A stretch of 36,407 bases of DNA from an uncultured Pseudoflavonifractor sp. (GTDB lineage Bacteria; Bacillota; Clostridia; Oscillospirales; Oscillospiraceae): NCBI GenBank assembly GCA_947644625.1, contig CANRZY010000009.1:1-36407 (forward strand), read 5' to 3'. Under the pieces are notes generated by a model. The model saw only the letters and a program-made list of their open reading frames with translations. It did not search any database and was not told the origin of the DNA. Every line of letters begins with the position of its first letter. The first letter of the stretch is position 1. The position numbers were made by a program, and so were the translations under genes. Below are positions 31,837-36,407 of the stretch, one piece after another.

Positions 31837-31875
31837 AAAGAAATACCCGCCGAAAAGCAATTCTCGGCGGGTATT
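31837..31875 (-). terminator. Stem-loop terminator after the cytidylate-kinase-like gene
   Basis: Perfect 12-base arms 31875-31864 and 31853-31842, then TTCTTTG on the minus strand. The T tract is interrupted, so strength is uncertain. Confidence 0.65.
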
Positions 31876-31934
31876 GGTTTCCTTTATCATTGGTCACAGG
31901 CTACCCAAGGCGGGAGCCCATGCCGATCCTTTAT

Positions 31935-32537
31935 TTAACCCTTACAAAACTCCAGGATCACCCGGACCGCCGCGTCTACCCCGTGGAGAGAGGAGCTGAC
32001 GCACAGGTCATAGCTTTCGGCGGCGCCCCATTTCCGGTCGGTGTGGAAGCTGTAGTAGGAGGCGCGGGTCTTATCCATCTTCCGCAGCTTCTCCTCCGCT
32101 TCCTTTTCCGTTACCCCGTCGCGATGGATCACCCGCTGTAGGCGGGCGTCATGGCCGGCGCAGACAAAGACCCGCACCAGTCCCGGCTTATCCCGGAGGA
32201 TATAATCGGCGCAGCGGCCCACAATAACACAGCTTCCCTTGGCGGCCACCGACAGCACCGCCTCCCGCTGGGCGTTGGCGGCCAATTGCTCCACCGTGTT
32301 CCCCGGCATACCCGGAGAAATGCGCTGCTGCCCCATGACCAGAGAGTAAAGAAAGCTGTTGGTGGGTTTTTCGTCGTAGCTCTTCAAAAACTCATGGCTC
32401 AGGCCGCTTTCCTGGGCGGCCACCGCCAGGATCTCCTTATCATAATAGGGGATCTCCAGCGCCTGGGCTACCTTCTTTCCGATCTCCCGGCCCCCGCTGC
32501 CAAACTGCCGACCAATGGTGATATAGAGTTCCGCCAT
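31935..32537 (-). CDS. Cytidylate-kinase-like family protein
   Basis: A 200-aa cytoplasmic P-loop protein of the Cytidylate_kin2 family. The P-loop is GRQFGSGGREIG near the N-terminus; further family signs are YYDKEIL, GRCADYILRD, the LID-like segment RDGVTEKEAEEKLRKMDKTR and a tyrosine-rich ASYYSFHTDRKWG. Members are widespread in Clostridia, distinct from the essential Cmk, and their true substrate has not been settled in what I know. Two ATGs are possible: 32543 is three bases from AGGAGG and 32537 nine, so I choose the latter. Single gene. Confidence 0.87.
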   Translation of the reverse strand: MAELYITIGRQFGSGGREIGKKVAQALEIPYYDKEILAVAAQESGLSHEFLKSYDEKPTNSFLYSLVMGQQRISPGMPGNTVEQLAANAQREAVLSVAAKGSCVIVGRCADYILRDKPGLVRVFVCAGHDARLQRVIHRDGVTEKEAEEKLRKMDKTRASYYSFHTDRKWGAAESYDLCVSSSLHGVDAAVRVILEFCKG

Positions 32538-32563
32538 ATCCATCGCCCTCCTTTGGTATTTTT

Positions 32564-32592
32564 ATTATAGCACAAAGTTCAGGGAAAGGGAA
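32564..32592 (-). promoter_or_regulatory. Extended -10 promoter of the cytidylate-kinase-like gene
   Basis: Minus strand: TGTGC directly before TATAAT (32569-32564). The -35 position (32592-32587) reads TTCCCT, a weak match. Confidence 0.6.
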
Positions 32593-32633
32593 ACAAAATA
32601 TGGGAGCCTCTCCCAAAGGAGAGGCTCCCATAT
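32593..32633 (-). terminator. Terminator of oppA
   Basis: Perfect 16-base arms 32633-32618 and 32613-32598 with a four-base loop, then TTTTG on the minus strand. It lies 17 bases after the stop codon of oppA. Confidence 0.85.
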
Positions 32634-32650
32634 GTCAAGCTTTCTTTTCC

Positions 32651-34441
32651 TTACTTCGTGCAGCGGTCAAAGAAGAAGTAGCCCAGGGGGGTGTAGTACA
32701 TACCCTTCACATCAGAGTTGAGCATATACTTCTGGGTGTAGAAGTAGATGGGACCCAGAGCCCAGTCCTGGCCCATGATGATGTCCTCCGCCCTGTGCAT
32801 AGCGGCCATACGGGCCTCGGGATCGGCGGTGGACTTGGCCTCGTTGATGGCGGCGTCGTAGTCAGGATTGCTGTACTGAGCGTCGTTGTTGCCGCCGCCG
32901 GTGAGCCACATATCCAGGAAGGAGATGGGGTCGTTATAGTCGGCGATCCAGCCGTTCCGGGCGATCTGGTAGTTGCCCTCTTTCCGGGTCTCCAGGAAGG
33001 CGGCCCACTCCTGGTTCTCCAGCTTCACCTCAACGCCCAGAGCGGTCTGCCACTGCTGCTGAAGGGCCTCACCGATCTTCTTGTGGTTGTCGGAGGCGTT
33101 GTAGAGATAGGTGACAGTGGGGAAGCCCTCGCCGTTGGGATAGCCGGCCTCAGCCAGGAGCTGGCGGGCCTGCTCGCAGTTCTTCTCATACTGGGCGTCG
33201 TCAGTGGCGGGCGTCCAGTAGTCGCCGCCCTCAGCGCGGAAGTCAGGGCCCACGCCGGCCACGCCGGAGGGCACAAAGCCGGAGGCAGGGACCTGGCCGG
33301 TCTGGGTCACGTTCTCCACGATATACTGGGCGTCGATGGCCAGGGTGAAGGCCTGACGAACCTTGGGGTTATTAAAGGGAGCCTTCTCCACGTTGTAGCA
33401 GACGTAGTAGGTGCCGATGTAGGGCACGATCCGCAGATCGCCGCTGTTGAGCAGAGAGGGGATCTCGTCCACGGGCATATCCTCGATAAAGTCCAGCTCG
33501 CCGGAATTGAAGCCGGTCAGCATGGCGTTGTTGTCGTCCATCAGCTTGAAGGTGATGGTATCGGGGCCCAGCTTGTCATAGTCATAATAGTTCTCGTTCT
33601 TGGCCATAACGATCTGGCTGTTGTGCTCCCACTGGGTCAGCGTGTAAGCGCCGTTGGAGATGTAAGTGCTCACATTGTGGGTCCAGCCGTCGGGATCGGC
33701 GCTCACCACATCCTCCCGGACAGGGAAGGCGGCGGGGAAGGCACAGATCTCCAGGAAGTAGGGGCAGTCGTAGGTCAGGGTAGCCACGAAGGTCTTGTCG
33801 TCGGGAGCCTCCACGGCCAGAGTGTCGGGATCGGCGTACTCCTTGATGACAGGCTGGCCGTCTTCACCCAGAACCACATTACCCTGAGCGTCCTTCTCAG
33901 GAATACCACCGTTGATCTCGGCGTAGCCCTTGACCATGTCGATCATGTAGCAGTAGTCGGCGGCGGTGGCGGGGGTAGCCAGACGCTTCCAGCTGTACAC
34001 GAAGTCGCCGGCGGTGACGGGCTTGCCGTCAGACCACTTGATGCCGTCCCGGAGCTTGAAGGTGTAGGTGACGGTGCCGTCATCGTTGACCACCTTCTCA
34101 TAGCTCTCCGCCTGACCGGGGACCAGCTCGGCCAGGTCGCAGTCCTCAACGCCGTCCACCAGCTCGCCGGAATCGGCCCAGCGGTAGAGGCCCTCGAACA
34201 TGTGGCCGGTCATGATGGCGCCGTCCACGGCGGAGTTCAGGGCAGGATCAATGGTCTGGGGCTCAGAAGCCACGTTGACGTTCAGGTTGAAGGGACCGTC
34301 AGCGGGAGCCTGAGTCTCGACTGTAGCCTGGCTTTCCACAGGAGCCGGGGTAGGGGTGGTCTCGGTGGTAGTGCCACCGCAGGCCGCCAGCAGACCCAGC
34401 ACCATAGCAGAGGCCAGTGCAAGAGAAACGAGCTTCTTCAT
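32651..34441 (-). CDS. oppA: Oligopeptide ABC transporter substrate-binding lipoprotein
   Basis: A 596-aa lipoprotein of the SBP_bac_5 (OppA/DppA) family that captures peptides outside the membrane. Signal peptide 1-20 with lipobox LAAC (Cys21), a Thr/Pro/Glu linker to about residue 50, then the family start NVASEPQTIDPALNS. Further signs: FEGLYRW, YTFKLRDGIKWSDGKPVTAGD (the family signature, about 125-145), and a late EWAAFLETRKEGNYQIARNG. The ATG at 34441 follows TTGGAGG. It lies downstream of oppD-oppF on the same strand but behind a terminator and with its own strong promoter and a structured leader, so it can be made in excess of the transporter core. Confidence 0.92.
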   Translation of the reverse strand: MKKLVSLALASAMVLGLLAACGGTTTETTPTPAPVESQATVETQAPADGPFNLNVNVASEPQTIDPALNSAVDGAIMTGHMFEGLYRWADSGELVDGVEDCDLAELVPGQAESYEKVVNDDGTVTYTFKLRDGIKWSDGKPVTAGDFVYSWKRLATPATAADYCYMIDMVKGYAEINGGIPEKDAQGNVVLGEDGQPVIKEYADPDTLAVEAPDDKTFVATLTYDCPYFLEICAFPAAFPVREDVVSADPDGWTHNVSTYISNGAYTLTQWEHNSQIVMAKNENYYDYDKLGPDTITFKLMDDNNAMLTGFNSGELDFIEDMPVDEIPSLLNSGDLRIVPYIGTYYVCYNVEKAPFNNPKVRQAFTLAIDAQYIVENVTQTGQVPASGFVPSGVAGVGPDFRAEGGDYWTPATDDAQYEKNCEQARQLLAEAGYPNGEGFPTVTYLYNASDNHKKIGEALQQQWQTALGVEVKLENQEWAAFLETRKEGNYQIARNGWIADYNDPISFLDMWLTGGGNNDAQYSNPDYDAAINEAKSTADPEARMAAMHRAEDIIMGQDWALGPIYFYTQKYMLNSDVKGMYYTPLGYFFFDRCTK

Positions 34442-34506
34442 TGTTTTTTCCTCCAATTCAAATTTGTATCTTCACGCCCCGGAAGGGGCCTTGATACCAA
34501 AAGAGC

Positions 34507-34558
34507 TTCTGTCCCACTTTAAGTGGGACAGAACGTGAAATGGCCCAGGCCATTTCAC
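34507..34558 (-). promoter_or_regulatory. Twin hairpins in the oppA 5' leader
   Basis: Two adjacent perfect inverted repeats: 13-base arms 34507-34519/34521-34533 (core TTCTGTCCCACTT) and 11-base arms 34535-34545/34548-34558 (GTGAAATGGCC). One base separates them. They lie between the promoter and the start codon, so both would be in the mRNA leader. Neither has a T run. Their loops (one or two bases) are too tight for a normal RNA hairpin without opening some pairs, so operator function is also possible. Confidence 0.6.
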
Positions 34559-34590
34559 TTCAGTAAAGCGTCAAAATTTGAACGGGCATT

Positions 34591-34619
34591 ATTATAGCAC
34601 AGGTTTCGGGGATTGTAAA
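34591..34619 (-). promoter_or_regulatory. Promoter of oppA
   Basis: Minus strand: TTTACA (34619-34614), 17 bases ending in TGTGC, TATAAT (34596-34591). The predicted leader is about 140 bases. Confidence 0.8.
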
Positions 34620-34671
34620 GGAAATATTAACATATCCCCCCTGACCGGAGGATTCCATAGCAGATCCCCAC

Positions 34672-34750
34672 AAAAAAGCGTAGGGGAGGGGCTTACCCCT
34701 CCCGCTATACTCGTCATATTTCCATCGGGAGGGGCAAGCCCCCTCTCCTA
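34672..34750 (-). terminator. Terminator and imperfect inverted repeat after oppF
   Basis: Two copies of a GC-rich hairpin sequence in inverted orientation (34681-34704 and 34726-34750, each containing GGGG-CTT-CCCC type halves) can form two small hairpins or one long stem. On the minus strand the second ends in CTACGCTTTTTTG, so it should stop the oppDF transcript before oppA. Confidence 0.7.
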
Positions 34751-34765
34751 TACAATAGCAATGCC

Positions 34766-35806
34766 TTATTGATCCAATAAATGGCAGGCAGCCCAATGGC
34801 CGGGCTGGTGCTCCTTAAATTCCGGGGCGCACTGGGCGCATTTCTCCGAGGCGTAGGGGCACCGGGTATGGAACCGGCAGCCGGTGGGCGGATTCATGGG
34901 GGAGGGGATGTCTCCCTCCAGCACGATCCGCTGCCGGGAACGGCTCACCTCCGGGTCAGGCACCGGCACGGCGGAGAGAAGGGTCTGGGAATAGGGGTGG
35001 AGGGGGTTCTTATTGAGCTCGTAGCTCTCAGCCAACTCCACCAGGGAACCCAGATACATGACGCCGATCCGGCTGGAGATATGGCGCACCACGGAAAGGT
35101 CGTGGGCAATAAAGAGGTAGGTGAGCCCCAGATCCTGCTGCATATCCTCCAGCATATTCACCACCTGGGACTGAATGGACACGTCCAGGGCGGAAATAGG
35201 TTCGTCGCAGACAATGAACTCCGGCTCCACCGCCAGGGCCCTGGCAATGCCCACCCGCTGCTGCTGGCCGCCGGAAAACTCGTGGGGGAACCGGTTGGCG
35301 TGTTCGGTATTCAGTCCTACCCGGTCCAAAAGCTCCTTGATCCGCTCGGTACGCTCCGCGCGGGTCTTACACAGGCCGTGAATGTCGATGGCCTCGCCGA
35401 TGATCTCTCCCACCGTCATCCGGGGATCCAGAGAGGCGGCGGGGTCCTGAAAGATGATCTGCATCTTCCGGCGCATGGGGAACATATCCACCGCCTTAGG
35501 CCGGGGCACGCTCTTCTTTCCCAGAACGCTCTTTCCCTCCGCCGTCTCCTTCCGCTCAAAGGGATACTCTCCCTGATAGATGGTCTCGCCGTTATAGACA
35601 ATCTGACCGGAGGTGGGCTCGTGAAGCCGGAGGATGGTGCGGCCCAGGGTGGTCTTGCCACAGCCCGACTCTCCCACCAGGCCCAGGGTCTCTCCCTTAT
35701 TGATAAAAAGGGATACGTTTTCCACCGCCTGGACGCCGGGGCCTTTGACCCCTTTGACGGGAAAGTATTTATAGAGGTTTTTTACCTCCAGCAGTTTTTC
35801 AGCCAT
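34766..35806 (-). CDS. oppF: Oligopeptide ABC transporter ATPase OppF
   Basis: A 346-aa cytoplasmic ATPase that works as a pair with OppD. Walker A GESGCGKT (45-52), Q-loop IIFQDP, signature FSGGQ, Walker B FIVCDEP, H-loop IAHDLSVV. The C-terminal oligopeptide-transporter domain has the cysteine cluster [17 protein letters not shown], which in related Opp/Dpp ATPases binds an iron-sulfur cluster. An insertion of about 30 residues (85-115, charged, with [19 protein letters not shown]) precedes the Q-loop and is longer than in E. coli OppF. Its ATG overlaps the oppD end by eight bases, so the two are coupled. Confidence 0.93.
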   Translation of the reverse strand: MAEKLLEVKNLYKYFPVKGVKGPGVQAVENVSLFINKGETLGLVGESGCGKTTLGRTILRLHEPTSGQIVYNGETIYQGEYPFERKETAEGKSVLGKKSVPRPKAVDMFPMRRKMQIIFQDPAASLDPRMTVGEIIGEAIDIHGLCKTRAERTERIKELLDRVGLNTEHANRFPHEFSGGQQQRVGIARALAVEPEFIVCDEPISALDVSIQSQVVNMLEDMQQDLGLTYLFIAHDLSVVRHISSRIGVMYLGSLVELAESYELNKNPLHPYSQTLLSAVPVPDPEVSRSRQRIVLEGDIPSPMNPPTGCRFHTRCPYASEKCAQCAPEFKEHQPGHWAACHLLDQ

Positions 35807-36407
35807 CCTTCTTCCCCTCCTTCTCCTTCAAGGCCTCCTGGACCCGCAGCCAGCAGGCGGAGCGGTGGTTCTCTCCCACCTCCACATAGGGGGGCATCTT
35901 CTGAAGGCACATCTTCATGGCGTAGGGGCACCGGGGAGCGAAGGGACAGCCTTCCGGGGGATTGAGCATATCCACGGGAGTCCCTTCAATGGGAATAAGC
36001 CGTTCGTGGTTGTCCGCGTCCACTCTGGGCATGGACCGAAGAAGCCCTTCGGTATAGGGGTGGGCGGGGGAGTAGAAGATGTCGTTCACCGGCCCCTGCT
36101 CCACCATCTTCCCCGCATACATAACGCAGACCTTATCGCAGATCTCGGCCACCACGCCCAGGTTGTGGGTAATGAAGATGATCCCCATATGGGTCTTCTT
36201 CTGAAGGTCCTTCATCAGCTCCAGGATCTGGGCCTGGATGGTCACGTCCAGGGCGGTGGTAGGCTCGTCGGCAATGAGCAGCTTGGGGTGGCAAATAAGG
36301 CCCATGGCGATCATCACCCGCTGGCGCATACCGCCGGAGAGCTCGTGGGGATACTGCTTCATCCGCTGCTCCACGTTGTTGATCCCCACCATGGTCAGCA
36401 TCTCCAT
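35799..36407 (-). CDS. oppD: Oligopeptide ABC transporter ATPase OppD, 3' part
   Basis: The C-terminal 202 or so residues of an OppD/DppD ATPase; the gene runs off the right edge, so the Walker A part is missing from the window. Visible: signature LSGGMRQR, Walker [10 protein letters not shown]-loop [13 protein letters not shown], and the C-terminal cysteine cluster [14 protein letters not shown]. The internal ATG near the window edge is not the true start. Permease genes oppB and oppC are expected beyond the edge. Confidence 0.9.
   Translation of the reverse strand: MEMLTMVGINNVEQRMKQYPHELSGGMRQRVMIAMGLICHPKLLIADEPTTALDVTIQAQILELMKDLQKKTHMGIIFITHNLGVVAEICDKVCVMYAGKMVEQGPVNDIFYSPAHPYTEGLLRSMPRVDADNHERLIPIEGTPVDMLNPPEGCPFAPRCPYAMKMCLQKMPPYVEVGENHRSACWLRVQEALKEKEGKKDG

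Noticed and set aside
1-36407. CRISPR arrays, tRNA and rRNA genes
   Set aside because: No regularly spaced direct repeats and no tRNA or rRNA sequence were noticed by eye on either strand; a dedicated scan was not possible.

Overview
The window looks like chromosomal DNA of a high-GC, low-motility gut-type Firmicute (class Clostridia, most like the Oscillospiraceae: Flavonifractor, Lawsonibacter or Oscillibacter relatives). The reasons are AGGAGG-type ribosome sites, housekeeping promoters of the TTGACA/TATAAT kind with 17-bp spacers, many lipoprotein solute-binding proteins with an LAAC-GGG lipobox, S-layer-homology (SLH) wall anchors, a ThiI without a rhodanese domain, and very GC-rich coding DNA. 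This placement is an inference from style; no rRNA or tRNA gene is present to fix it.

Layout. 1-1.3 kb: a branched-chain amino-acid type binding lipoprotein (minus). 1.5-2.75 kb: queH, then a divergent pair made of an XRE repressor and an 82-aa small protein around nested palindromes. 2.77-12.25 kb: one giant 3159-aa secreted protein with three SLH repeats, a GH115 alpha-glucuronidase, a CBM32-type module, two complete SGNH esterase domains and three copies of a laminin-G-like module. Its 5' leader holds overlapping, mutually exclusive hairpins. 12.5-12.7 kb: a terminator and a 145-bp structured inverted repeat. 12.75-14.7 kb: an xre-lspA-rluD operon, and divergently from it a second small protein whose promoter carries a palindromic operator exactly between -35 and -10. 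14.7-24 kb: an ABC exporter, thiI, a second SLH protein, cinA, a BlaI-like repressor, typA and ridA. 24.2-27 kb: an MFS transporter and an AbgB-like M20 amidohydrolase, with short repeats between genes. 27-30.9 kb: a polar amino-acid ABC importer (ATPase, permease and two tandem paralogous binding lipoproteins). 31.1-32.5 kb: a lower-GC RibD-C reductase and a cytidylate-kinase-like protein. 32.6-36.4 kb: oppA, oppF and the 3' part of oppD of a peptide importer.

How they fit together. Most of the window is nutrient acquisition: peptide, polar amino-acid and branched-chain amino-acid importers, a probable folate-fragment or peptide hydrolase, and a wall-attached enzyme that could take both 4-O-methyl-glucuronic acid and acyl groups off plant xylan at the cell surface. 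The rest is tRNA/rRNA modification (queH, thiI, rluD), lipoprotein maturation (lspA), stress translation (typA) and metabolite repair (ridA). The most unusual items are the giant multi-enzyme and its leader, and the two XRE/small-protein modules, which look like two instances of one little-described regulatory unit. No CRISPR array, prophage, insertion sequence, tRNA or rRNA was seen.
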